Under the pieces are notes generated by a model, which was given only the letters and a program-made list of their open reading frames with translations, did no database searches and was not told the origin of the DNA. From JBBAAW01 sp041658075 (GTDB lineage Bacteria > Patescibacteriota > WWE3 > UBA101185 > UBA10185): a DNA stretch of 64,000 nucleotides. A program made the translations under genes and the position numbers. The DNA is taken from assembly GCA_041658075.1 (NCBI GenBank), contig JBBAAW010000002.1, positions 1 to 64,000 on the forward strand, written 5' to 3'. Below, piece after piece: positions 17,488 through 25,760 of the stretch (its first letter is position 1; each line of letters begins with the position of its first letter).

Positions 17488-17976
17488 GTGAATACATTTG
17501 TAAACATAAAAAGTCGCAAAATACCAATATCGACAGTGTTAAAAGTCGCTTATTTAATTTTCTTGGTAACAACAATTTTTTATGTAAAAAGCGTTTTGGA
17601 TGTAGATTCTTTTAAAGCTACGGAAAAAGCCGTTGAAAAACCCACCGTTAAAGTAAAAAATGTGTCAGTAAATTTGCTATTAGAAGTCGAGCAGGAAACA
17701 AAAGAATACAAAGCAGAACTAAGAAATATTGACACCGTGGAAGACTTCTTGAAGGAGTTACGGAATAAACAGGGTCTATACTATGAAAAAGATATTTATA
17801 CCTACGGAGTGGAAATTGTAAGTGTTTTTGACAAAGAACCTGTTGGCGATAAAAAGTGGGCGGTTTTGTTGGATGACAAGAATATAACAAATAAGATTTC
17901 GGATGAATATTTGGTCGACGGTGCTATTTACACATTAAAACAGGTTGCTTTGGTTGCTAACGCCTCCTCGCAATGA
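17488..17976 (+). CDS. Membrane-anchored DUF4430-like protein
   Basis: A 162-residue protein with one N-terminal membrane segment (residues ~19-36, VLKVAYLIFLVTTIFYV) and an exported domain. The pattern VSVNLLLEVEQ, TVEDFLKELRNK, YGVEIVSVFDKEP, KWAVLLDDK and VDGAIYTLK resembles the DUF4430 / transcobalamin-C-like beta-grasp fold. Substrate binding is unknown. It starts with GTG; TAGAAT at 17476-17481 ends 6 nt before it, predicting a leaderless mRNA. It stands alone between a tRNA-like remnant and a decayed transporter. Confidence 0.65.
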   Translation: MNTFVNIKSRKIPISTVLKVAYLIFLVTTIFYVKSVLDVDSFKATEKAVEKPTVKVKNVSVNLLLEVEQETKEYKAELRNIDTVEDFLKELRNKQGLYYEKDIYTYGVEIVSVFDKEPVGDKKWAVLLDDKNITNKISDEYLVDGAIYTLKQVALVANASSQ

Positions 17977-17998
17977 CGGTTTTAGCTATAGCGATGAA

Positions 17999-18331
17999 TT
18001 ATTCGTAACGGAGCGCAACAATAGGATCCAAGCGAGAGGCGCGAATAGCGGGAGCCACGCCAAAGACCACCCCAATAAAAGCAGAAACCGCAAAAGAAAG
18101 CCCAACAAAGAAACTCCAGAAAAACTTTATGCCTTCCTCCTGCGACTTAACCGAAAATTCATCTTTTTTCATTTGTCTAAGAAGCGTTCTTTCTATGTCG
18201 CGTTGAACTTTTTTTAATACTGTCGTATCTTGAGTTTTTACTAAAATATATGTAGGTCGATCGATTTGAAATCGCTGTTTGATTATACCTTTAAGCTGTG
18301 TATTATATAAGCGTGGGAAGATTAATTTCAA
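17999..18331 (-). pseudogene. C-terminal remnant of a MacB/FtsX-type ABC permease
   Basis: About 110 codons correspond to the last quarter of a MacB-like permease: TYILVKTQDTT and a periplasmic end, then SFAVSAFIGVVFGVAPAIRASRLDPIVALRYE, the conserved last helices and coupling tail. The N-terminal helix, most of the periplasmic domain and the ATPase partner are absent. Its apparent start lies inside or before the divergent kinase gene at 18313. It is a fragment that cannot form a working exporter on its own. Confidence 0.75.
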
Positions 18332-18696
18332 GTCATCATCCTAAGCGACAATTAAAAAGCTTTAAGTACGCCCTACGAGGAATTTTACACGCTACTGTTA
18401 ATGAGGCAAATTTCAGAACCCAATTGGCAATTGCTTTAGTTTCTATTATCGCGGGTTTTTTTTATCGAATTCAGCTTGTGGAGTGGATCGCCTTAATAGT
18501 GGTTTGCGGAATGCTTCTTTCTGCCGAACTTATCAATACGGCTATTGAGGAATTTATCGACCATTTAATTCACGAACATCACGAAGGCGCGCGGGTGATA
18601 AAAGACTTATCTGCTGGTTATGTTTTAACTACGGCGATTTGTGCTTTAGCGGTTTTTTTGCTAGTCTTTGTACCAAAAATCTTTCAACGTATATAA
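18313..18696 (+). CDS. dgkA: DgkA-family diacylglycerol/undecaprenol kinase
   Basis: A ~127-residue three-helix membrane protein. It has the family's FKYALRGILHATVNEANFRTQLAIA start, a GMLLSAELINTAIEEFID helix with catalytic glutamates, and VIKDLSAGYVLTT. In Gram-positive-type bacteria this family phosphorylates undecaprenol with ATP to re-enter the carrier lipid pool, which fits UppP and PAP2 in this window. I chose GTG 18313 because TATTAT at 18301-18306 ends 6 nt upstream; an in-frame GTG at 18298 is the alternative. The 3' end overlaps the PAP2 gene by 68 nt, convergently. Confidence 0.88.
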   Translation: MGRLISSHHPKRQLKSFKYALRGILHATVNEANFRTQLAIALVSIIAGFFYRIQLVEWIALIVVCGMLLSAELINTAIEEFIDHLIHEHHEGARVIKDLSAGYVLTTAICALAVFLLVFVPKIFQRI

Positions 18697-19174
18697 CAGC
18701 GCCAAGATAAAGTAGCCCGAACAGATAACCAGACACCACATCTTTAACAAAATGCGCACCAAGTAAAATACGGGATATTCCAATAAAAACAATCATAAAG
18801 GCGAAAAAAAACCGCGTTACGTGCCGAGTAACTTTATCGACACCCTTTAATTTAAACGATAGATAAAGCAAGTAACCAAAAAATGCCGTGTATAAAACCG
18901 TGTGGGTGCTGGGAAATGAATAAATCTCCGATTTTAATACCCGCTCCCAAGGAATAAACCCATCCGATATATATCCTATCGGCCTCTGCTCATTAAAAAG
19001 ATATTTCAGGAGAGAGCTGTATAACCCTGATGCTAGGCTAAGTGCTAAAGCAAGTAATCGCAAATAGTCCTGTCGAATAATTAAAAAAAGAGCAACAAAA
19101 AACGCCATAACAAATATAATCGGCGAACTTCCCACCACGCTCACTTCTTTAATCGATCCAATTAGAATATCCAT
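18629..19174 (-). CDS. PAP2-family membrane phosphatase
   Basis: A 181-residue protein with about five helices and the three acid-phosphatase motifs: KYLFNEQRP, PSTHT and SRILLGAHFVKD (Arg, His and Asp in place). Such enzymes dephosphorylate phosphatidate or undecaprenyl pyrophosphate at the outer face of the membrane. Next to a DgkA-type kinase, carrier-lipid recycling is the likelier role. TATAAT at 19186-19181 ends 6 nt before ATG 19174, so the transcript is probably leaderless. The 68 nt antisense overlap with dgkA at the 3' ends could let the two transcripts pair. Confidence 0.87.
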   Translation of the reverse strand: MDILIGSIKEVSVVGSSPIIFVMAFFVALFLIIRQDYLRLLALALSLASGLYSSLLKYLFNEQRPIGYISDGFIPWERVLKSEIYSFPSTHTVLYTAFFGYLLYLSFKLKGVDKVTRHVTRFFFAFMIVFIGISRILLGAHFVKDVVSGYLFGLLYLGAVIYVERFLVQRLAKKPLKHKSP

Positions 19175-19210
19175 GACAAGATTATAGCAAGTAAGTTCCG
19201 TCGTGATGGT

Positions 19211-21277
19211 TTAACAATAAAATATCACAAGTTGGTTCATGGCGCGGGTTACAGCTACGTAATTCTTTTTGGCTTCAAAAAGATCTGCGGGGTTTTTGTT
19301 CATGCCTACAACATAAACCTTGGCGAATTCCAATCCCTTGCAGTTCTCAAACATGGTCAAATAAACACCTTTGGGAGTATAAAAAATACGATCCTTGGGA
19401 TCTAAAACAATCAACCTTTCTTTTAATGTTTCGCGGTAATTTTTCTCTAAAAGATCTTGTATCGTTAGAAAATCCTTCTGGTCGTAGCAAATAATGCCAA
19501 TACTCTTATCTAAAAACTTTAATTCCTGCGACAAGTGAGAATATACCTCGTCGATTATGTTATCTGCGGCTGCGTCTATCTCAACCACTTCCACGCCTTT
19601 TCTGTTTATCGACTGGGGCAAAAAATTTGAACTATATTTAGAGATAATGTTACAAGCAAAATCAATGATGGGTTTGGTGCTCCTGTAGTTAGTAGTAAGC
19701 TCAAACTTTTTGCGTTCCTTGGCATCTGTTATAACCTCCTCCACCTCTTCCCAATCATTCAAACCTGCTTTTATGTAAGACTGATTTAAGTCGCCTAAAA
19801 TGCAAAAACGGCCTCGTAGTACAAGCTTATTTAAAACCAAATATTCAAGCAAAGAAAAATCCTGACCTTCATCAACCACGCAATATTCAAACTTCTTAAA
19901 TTTGGGAATTCCAAGAACATTAGCATACAGATACACAAATTTAAGTGCATCCACATAATCTAATTTCTGCTTTAAATTAATGTCAAACGACTTTAGGAAT
20001 GATGGGAAGACGGCAACCCTTAAGTTATTAAGAATCTTTCTAACTCCCCTTAGGAGGCACTTAAGTGCCTTAATATTATTTAAGCATTTAACCTCAAACG
20101 ACCCCGTTGCCCCCGCGTCAAGTTTTTCCTTTTGATACTTGATTTCCTCCTCTAAATCTTCTACCAACATAAGCAAATTTTCCTGGGCCGACATATCCGA
20201 ATCATATATAAAGCTAAAGTACGACGAATAAACCGGATTTTGTGCTAACAGCTCAGTTTGTTCCTCCACGCCTTTTCTTATTTCCTCTACCGAAGCTTGC
20301 AGATTACCAATTACCTTGCTGTCGATTCTCTCCATACCGCTTTCGTCGCTCAAATTCAAATTAACCTTTATCTCATGCGCAAAAACTATCCTAATAAGCA
20401 GGTCTTTTAAAGTACCGTAATTTAGGTCAAAAATGCCTAGTTTAGGAAAAAGTGTAGAGAGATAGCCCACCAAAATCTGATTTCTAGCTACCAAAAGCGA
20501 ATTTTGCGGACGGATAATGCCCGCGTAATTAAAAAATATGTGTGACAGCTTATGAATAGCCACGGTGGATTTCCCGCTACCCACACAACCCTGAACCACG
20601 CAAACGCCCCGCGGATCGTGTTCGATAATCTCCATCTGGCTTTCTTGAATGGTGGCAACAATGTCTTCTAAAACCCCGCCCGAGCGTTTAGAAATTTTTT
20701 CGCTAATAATCTCGTTTTCATCCAATTGGATGTCGTTATTGTAAAATTTAAGAAGTCCCCCGTTATCAAATTCAAAAGTTCTTTTTAAGTGCAGATCCCT
20801 TGTAACCTGCTCGTCTTCCGTGTCGTACTTAACATTTTTTTGCGGATATCTATATTTATAGTAAATGGAGGCAATTTTTGCCCGCCAGTCCGTGATTAGA
20901 CCCGGTACACCAAATTTCCCAATATAAATCTTATCGCTGTGGTTATCTGTAGGACTACAGAGATCGATCCTGGAAAAATACGGCTCGGCAAGCAGATACC
21001 CAAACTCCTCTAACTGCGTAAATTTGTCCTTAAAATTAAAGGCTTGATTTTGCGCGTGCAAATTCTCAATAAACATAAAAAGGTCGGTGGGGTTGGCTTC
21101 CGCGTTGTCGCGCAGGTCTTTTAGTTTACGTAAATTCTCCTCGCCCATGTAGTTTAGGGCTTTTTCCAATCGCACCTTTATTTCTTTTATTTGACTTAAA
21201 GTAAAGTTAGCGCGACTTTTCTCTTCTAAAAACTCGCTTTGGTATTGTTGTAGCGGATCAACTAAATTTTGTGCCAT
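19211..21277 (-). CDS. UvrD/Rep-superfamily helicase, HelD-like
   Basis: A 688-residue SF1 helicase. It begins with a helical N-terminal arm and carries the family's GVPGLITDWRAKIASIYYKY block (~122-143). Walker A (QGCVGSGKST, 229-238), Walker B (VVDEGQDFS, 467-475), TTNYRSTKPI and the C-terminal GLEFAKVYVVG and YVAVTRAMNQL motifs are all present. HelD proteins release RNA polymerase from stalled complexes; that role is inferred from the architecture. It is shorter than Bacillus HelD (about 770), and a glycine replaces the usual alanine of DEAQD. The start has TATAAT 11 nt upstream. Confidence 0.85.
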   Translation of the reverse strand: MAQNLVDPLQQYQSEFLEEKSRANFTLSQIKEIKVRLEKALNYMGEENLRKLKDLRDNAEANPTDLFMFIENLHAQNQAFNFKDKFTQLEEFGYLLAEPYFSRIDLCSPTDNHSDKIYIGKFGVPGLITDWRAKIASIYYKYRYPQKNVKYDTEDEQVTRDLHLKRTFEFDNGGLLKFYNNDIQLDENEIISEKISKRSGGVLEDIVATIQESQMEIIEHDPRGVCVVQGCVGSGKSTVAIHKLSHIFFNYAGIIRPQNSLLVARNQILVGYLSTLFPKLGIFDLNYGTLKDLLIRIVFAHEIKVNLNLSDESGMERIDSKVIGNLQASVEEIRKGVEEQTELLAQNPVYSSYFSFIYDSDMSAQENLLMLVEDLEEEIKYQKEKLDAGATGSFEVKCLNNIKALKCLLRGVRKILNNLRVAVFPSFLKSFDINLKQKLDYVDALKFVYLYANVLGIPKFKKFEYCVVDEGQDFSLLEYLVLNKLVLRGRFCILGDLNQSYIKAGLNDWEEVEEVITDAKERKKFELTTNYRSTKPIIDFACNIISKYSSNFLPQSINRKGVEVVEIDAAADNIIDEVYSHLSQELKFLDKSIGIICYDQKDFLTIQDLLEKNYRETLKERLIVLDPKDRIFYTPKGVYLTMFENCKGLEFAKVYVVGMNKNPADLFEAKKNYVAVTRAMNQLVIFYC

Positions 21278-21289
21278 CGTAACCGTTTA

Positions 21290-21970
21290 TTATAGCATCT
21301 TGGAAATCAAAACCGTGTATTCGCCTCTAATTTTTTGGGTCGACATTTTATGGAGCAACTCGCTTACCCTTCCGCGTTCAAATTTTTCAAACATTTTGGT
21401 AATTTCGCACGCCAAACAAACTTCCCTGTCGCCTAGAGTATCCAAAATTTCTTGCAGTAGTTTTACGACTCTAAACGGCGATTCGTAAATTACCAAGGTT
21501 GAATCCAGCTTTCCAAATTCCTTTAATATTTCCGTTCTTTTGCCTTGCGACTTGGGGAGAAAACCCACAAAGGAAAACTTATCCGTGGGCAGTCCTGATG
21601 CGGATAATGATGCGGTTACTGCAGATGGACCAGGAATCGGAATCACGGAGTAACCGGCGTTGATGACTGACCTCACCAGCTTATAACCGGGATCAGATAT
21701 CAAGGGCGTACCCGAATCGGATACAAGAGCAATTGTTTTACTTTGGCGCAGTATGTCCAAAATTTCCTGCAACGCGCGGTCATGATTTTGGTCGCGATAG
21801 GATTTTAACAGCGTAGTAATTTGATACCGGTCAAAAAGTTTTTTACTTTGGCGCGTGTCCTCACTGAAGACCGTATCCGCGGTCTTTAAAACAGAAACCG
21901 CCCTGTATGTTATGTCCTCCAAATTTCCAATTGGAGTTGCAACCACATACAAAGCGTTTGTTTTTTCCAT
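21290..21970 (-). CDS. rsmI: 16S rRNA (cytidine 1402-2'-O)-methyltransferase
   Basis: A 226-residue SAM-dependent tetrapyrrole-methylase-fold enzyme. VVATPIGNLEDIT, SEDTRQSKKLFDRY, LVSDSGTPLISDPGYKLV and PIPGPSAVTASLSASGLP are diagnostic of RsmI, which methylates the ribose of C1402 in 16S rRNA. The usual protein is about 280 residues; the C-terminal helical domain is missing here and the gene ends cleanly after the catalytic fold. It is 12 nt upstream of the helicase, probably co-transcribed with it and with the DsbA-like gene. Confidence 0.93.
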   Translation of the reverse strand: MEKTNALYVVATPIGNLEDITYRAVSVLKTADTVFSEDTRQSKKLFDRYQITTLLKSYRDQNHDRALQEILDILRQSKTIALVSDSGTPLISDPGYKLVRSVINAGYSVIPIPGPSAVTASLSASGLPTDKFSFVGFLPKSQGKRTEILKEFGKLDSTLVIYESPFRVVKLLQEILDTLGDREVCLACEITKMFEKFERGRVSELLHKMSTQKIRGEYTVLISKML

Positions 21971-21979
21971 TTTTAGTTT

Positions 21980-22753
21980 TTATTTGACTTTGTTATATGC
22001 AGCTTCTACCTCACTAAGTGGAACGGCTCCAGCGAGTTTTTCCGCAATTTTCTTGCTGGTGTTAATGATTACAGCTCCTGGAGTCCCGTATCCTCCACCT
22101 TCATTTATAGCACTTAGGAACTGTTTACCGCCATCACTAGTGTCATTAATCTTCTTATCAAATTCAGTTGACTTTATGCATGAAGCAAAAGCAGCGCTGT
22201 TTAGACCAAGCTGTGTGCCGACTTGCACTAAATCAACGTTATTTAAGTCAGTCGCTCCAAAAACTATGTCCGCATAGGTCCAGAACATATCCGTTCCACC
22301 CAGTTTAACTGCACATTCACCGGCTTTAGCCCTCTCAACAGCAAACTGGTGAAAATCTAAAGGTAAGGCTCTAAACACGTAGGCTACGTCAGGATATTTT
22401 GAAAGAAATTCCTTAGTAGTTGGATGAAATCTTGCGCAAAAGGGGCACTGAAAATCTGAGTATTCGATTAAGACAATTTTTGCGTTTTTGTCACCTTTCA
22501 CATGATCGGTGTCAGTAATTTTAGGAAGAAGATCGTAAATTTCTTTTGCCGACTTAGCTTTTACTGCAGTTGGCCGTGTTCCTGTAGCGGTTCCCGTACC
22601 TGTTCCAGTATTTATTGGTCGAGCACTAAAATATCCTTTGGCAAAAAAACCTGCTGCAATGGCTACAACTAAAATAAAAAACGAAATTCCCATAGCAACA
22701 AAGTTACTTAAATAGACGCCATCTTTTTTAATTTCTTTTTCTTTTGACTCCAT
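21980..22753 (-). CDS. Membrane-anchored DsbA-like thioredoxin-fold protein
   Basis: A 257-residue protein. One N-terminal helix (~18-38) anchors it, followed by a Thr/Gly repeat linker (TGTGTGTATGT) and a DSBA-like domain. The active site CPFC is at C103-C106 in YSDFQCPFCARFH. RALPLDFHQFAV and a GTPGAVIIN cis-proline loop complete the fold. It probably oxidises or isomerises disulfides outside the membrane, with partners at 50236 and 50525. AAAAGGAG lies upstream of ATG 22753 as a clear ribosome site. Confidence 0.88.
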   Translation of the reverse strand: MESKEKEIKKDGVYLSNFVAMGISFFILVVAIAAGFFAKGYFSARPINTGTGTGTATGTRPTAVKAKSAKEIYDLLPKITDTDHVKGDKNAKIVLIEYSDFQCPFCARFHPTTKEFLSKYPDVAYVFRALPLDFHQFAVERAKAGECAVKLGGTDMFWTYADIVFGATDLNNVDLVQVGTQLGLNSAAFASCIKSTEFDKKINDTSDGGKQFLSAINEGGGYGTPGAVIINTSKKIAEKLAGAVPLSEVEAAYNKVK

Positions 22754-22777
22754 TTTTACTCCTTTTAGAAACTAAAT

Positions 22778-23674
22778 TTATAAACTAAAAAATTTACTGA
22801 GTGATTGTAACATATTTGTCAGATAGTACTTTGCATACGGTAGTGGATATTCCACGATATTCCCTCCAAACTGCATTTTATAGTCGCTATAATTCCTCCA
22901 TCTCTTTGTTTGACCTTTTAAACGATCGTCAGAAAGCCCCTCCATATCCATGGTGGTATAGCTTCGCTGTTTAAAACACTTAATACATTCCCACATAAGT
23001 TGGTAATTTCCACAGCTTTTTTCACCCGGTTTTGTTATTCCTGAATACATGTACCAAACACAACCGTTAAAGCCTAAAAACATTTTTGCCCCCAAAACCT
23101 CTCCTCTCTTGCTATACGCAGTACAAATGAACGACTCTTGCCCAAAACATTTGATCTTTTCTACATGGTCTAAAAACGATAGCGTGTAAAATTGTGTTTT
23201 CTGGCTTCGTTCTTTTATTACTTTATAATATTTTTCTATCTGCTCTTTGCTGGGGTTTTGAATTATTTCTACTCGATTGTTATTCCTGCACGACTTATTA
23301 ATACAGTACCTACAGTCTTTTGTTAGATTTTTCCAAAGTACATTTTCATTCAGTTGTAAATCTATAAAAGCAGTCCTTGGCGGAAGATCTATCCCTCCCC
23401 TTCTCTTGTAACCAAAACTATCTAGAACAGTTAAGTCCTGGTTTACAGAGGGCGATATTTTTATATAAACTACTTTATTTACCCTGCAGATACGTTCGAT
23501 TTCTTCTAAGTCATTAGTTGTTAAACAATATGCTCGATGAATTTTCGCAATGCTAAAAAATGGAAATTTAGCGACGCGTACTATCCCACCGCCGTGAAGG
23601 GCATACGACGTCCAGCTATACATTTTTAAGTAATTTGACCAGGCGTCGCTCTGTCTTACATCTACAATATTCAT
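22778..23674 (-). CDS. FemABX-family aminoacyltransferase-like protein
   Basis: A 298-residue GNAT-like protein. VRQSDAWSNYLKMY at the start, the KDCRYCINKSCRNN helix and EQIEKYYKVIKERSQKTQF match FemX/FemABX proteins. So do GAKMFLGFNGCVWYMYSG and the final LKGQTKRWRNYSDYKMQFGG. These enzymes add amino acids from aminoacyl-tRNA to lipid II or related glycans on the cytoplasmic face; the exact amino acid is unknown. Its ATG (23674) directly abuts the TAA of the upstream small gene (23675-23677), so translation is probably coupled. Confidence 0.85.
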   Translation of the reverse strand: MNIVDVRQSDAWSNYLKMYSWTSYALHGGGIVRVAKFPFFSIAKIHRAYCLTTNDLEEIERICRVNKVVYIKISPSVNQDLTVLDSFGYKRRGGIDLPPRTAFIDLQLNENVLWKNLTKDCRYCINKSCRNNNRVEIIQNPSKEQIEKYYKVIKERSQKTQFYTLSFLDHVEKIKCFGQESFICTAYSKRGEVLGAKMFLGFNGCVWYMYSGITKPGEKSCGNYQLMWECIKCFKQRSYTTMDMEGLSDDRLKGQTKRWRNYSDYKMQFGGNIVEYPLPYAKYYLTNMLQSLSKFFSL

Positions 23675-23947
23675 TTATTCCGTAGAATAATCTATTTCCG
23701 GATAATTAGCCCGAATTTTTTCCCAAAACCTGTTCGCCAAATTAACGGAAAAATTTGAAAAATGAGTGCTTTCTGTTTTTGAACAAAGAGCGTCTTCGTT
23801 GCGATGAATCACACGCAAAGCTTTACGTTGAACTTCTTTAAAATCTTCGGACTTAAGATTGCTGCTTTTTAGCTTTAGTTCCTCAAACGCTTCTTTGTTG
23901 TTTTCTAGCATTTCTTTATATTGTTTTTCAAACTTTGGAGTTGACAT
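23675..23947 (-). CDS. Hypothetical 90-residue helical protein
   Basis: A soluble, charged protein with long helices (FEKQYKEMLENNKEAFEELKLK) and no membrane segment. I prefer ATG 23947 over the longer frame from 23971 because MSTPKF begins a cleaner soluble N-terminus. It abuts the FemX-like gene and is probably in the same unit. I do not recognise the family. Confidence 0.55.
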   Translation of the reverse strand: MSTPKFEKQYKEMLENNKEAFEELKLKSSNLKSEDFKEVQRKALRVIHRNEDALCSKTESTHFSNFSVNLANRFWEKIRANYPEIDYSTE

Positions 23948-24220
23948 GTGTTGTATTGTAATCCAGAACAATGAGTTATGTAAACGCTGAACATACGGTA
24001 TTTACTTTCAATTAGAGTTGGACACGGAATTTAATGTATGGGTACACCTAAAATTAACCAAGCAACTCACGATCAAGTCAATTAGCCTGGACCGAACGAC
24101 AAAATCTTTTTCTACCCTAAGGAATACTAGGTCCATTTACAATGTACTAATCCTAATCTAAACCAAATTATTAAAGAAATCCAAATTTTAATAAATGTAA
24201 TAAAACACGGTTCAATATCT

Positions 24221-24993
24221 TTAAGTTATACGATCCAATATTAAATTCAATGCTTCTTTTTTTAAATCGCCTACTAGGACATCATCTTTTAATGAATTAA
24301 AAGTATACACTTCACCGTTTGCTGCTATAAAGCAATAAGACTCGGGATTACTTCTCATTTTACGAATTCGAATAGTTAAATTAGGAAATAACTTGACCAT
24401 TTTTTTAGAGATAGTGTCAAAAGATCTTTCAGTTAAATAGAACTTATCCTTGTAAATTTTACCTCTGTTTATAGGGTTAAACTCCAATAGTGACCAGTAT
24501 TTAAGAGGCTTTCCGGTTAAAGCTTTTCCTATGCTCTCAATATCCTTGCAATTTACTTTGGTAACTAATGTTTTGACATTTACTTCTACGCGCAGTGATT
24601 TAAAAAGATCCATTAATTCTAATGTATGGCTCACATAGGATATGTTTTTCGCATTGCGCACCCCATTTGTTTATTTGATCCATCCAAAGATAAACTTACT
24701 CTCGATACCAACGGGGAAATCTTTTGTGCCATCGGTGCATCAATTCGTAAGCCATTAGTATGCAAAACTACCTCTATACCGGCCGACTTTATTAACTTGA
24801 GAATCTTTAATAGATGCTTTGAGATAGTTGGCTCTCCGCCACTTAGTGTTACTTTTTTTATACCTGACTTTATGATTTCTTCAACAATTCTCTTGGACAA
24901 TCCCAGCTTTGGAGACACCATTCTTTTGTCCCAGAAACAGAAATCGCAGTTTAAGTTACAAGAGTTACCAAATAGGTAGTGGATTTCGTCCAT
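24221..24993 (-). pseudogene. Radical SAM protein interrupted by a frameshift
   Basis: Two overlapping frames form one protein of about 257 residues. The first (24993-24631) has the 4Fe-4S site SCNLNCDFCFW (C12, C16, C19), LSGGEPTISKH and SLSLDGS. The second (up to 24221) continues with VNVKTLVTKVNCKD, YWSLLEFNPI and SNPESYCFIAANGEVY. Adding one G to the G4 run (CCCC at 24661-24664 on plus) restores a continuous frame. This is either a real inactivating deletion, a homopolymer sequencing error or slippage. The CNxxCxFCF site and the tail order resemble viperin-like radical SAM proteins, but other radical SAM families share them. Confidence 0.8.
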
Positions 24994-25152
24994 ATCGTAA
25001 TTATATAGGTTCTGTGCAAATATCGAGAACGTTTGAAGTAATGTGCTAATTCTGAATTGGTTCGATTAACTGTTAGGAAATACTCAAAAGGTGTTGTAAC
25101 AACAACCTAAATTTTTGGGGTGGCCTATAGTGCGTTAATCGAACTAATGGAT

Positions 25153-25209
25153 ACCAAAAAGACGTCTGAACTTCTCGACTAATGATCGAGTTGTTGAAAC
25201 GCCTTTTGG
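25153..25209 (-). terminator. Intrinsic terminator candidate
   Basis: On the minus strand the hairpin pairs CCAAAAGGCGT with ACGTCTTTTTGG, with an inner CTCGA/TCGAG stem and a T-run on the descending side. It lies just after the stop of the gene at 25219. Confidence 0.55.
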
Positions 25210-25218
25210 GCAGAAATC

Positions 25219-25572
25219 TCACCTACCACTCCTTGAGTTTTGGATGCTGCTTCGAGGGATCGCCCACCCTCCTCTCAAGTGAATCATGAACGACGCGCCG
25301 TTGGGATATGCAGATTCAAATTTGATCTTTCCGTCCTCCAACCGAAGGTTCTTTATGACCCCACACATGCCGTTGGCACCTCCCTTAACCAAAACCCAAT
25401 TGTCCCGGTCCTTGTCATAACGAGCAGTCCACTGGCACGCGATATCAATCTTTTCTCCTGTTCGCGTGATGTTTACGATAGGACCAACGTAGCGACCATT
25501 TGTGCAGTTCGTCTCCAGGTACCCTCCCACCGTATCCGTCCGCCCAAACAAACCGTTCCAAGTTAGGTTCAT
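25219..25572 (-). CDS. Hypothetical 117-residue beta-rich protein
   Basis: No family recognised. The composition (alternating Gly/Thr/Val strands; cysteines at CTNG, IACQW, GMCG) suggests a small beta-sandwich. It is GC-richer than its neighbours. It has a strong ribosome site (TAGGAGGAA) 5 nt before ATG, and a TATAAT at 25619-25614 giving a leader of about 33 nt. The GC content and leader style match the short genes at 38476, 41603, 42011 and 42611. It is followed by its own hairpin terminator. Confidence 0.6.
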   Translation of the reverse strand: MNLTWNGLFGRTDTVGGYLETNCTNGRYVGPIVNITRTGEKIDIACQWTARYDKDRDNWVLVKGGANGMCGVIKNLRLEDGKIKFESAYPNGASFMIHLRGGWAIPRSSIQNSRSGR

Positions 25573-25652
25573 GCGTTCCTCCTATTGGACATCTGGCTCG
25601 TGAATCTTAGGCAATTATATCAAAATGGATTGGTTAAGAAAATATAGGTTAT

Positions 25653-25728
25653 TGGGGTGGCCTACGGGGATCGAACCCGTGACATCCGCCTCCACAGGGC
25701 GGCGTTCTGCCGCTGAACTAAGGCCACC
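25653..25728 (-). tRNA. tRNA-His (anticodon GTG)
   Basis: The cloverleaf has acceptor GTGGCCT/AGGCCAC, anticodon loop CTGTGGA (GTG) and T-arm ACGGGTTCGATCCCCGT. The histidine-specific extra G(-1) at 25728 faces C73 at 25656. CCA is encoded (25655-25653). Confidence 0.96.
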
Positions 25729-25760
25729 ATAGAAAATTTGATTGTCGCGATGATTTTACC

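Noticed and set aside
25240..25566. 108-codon plus-strand frame
   Set aside because: It lies opposite the 117-residue minus gene, which has a strong ribosome site, promoter and terminator; the plus frame has none.
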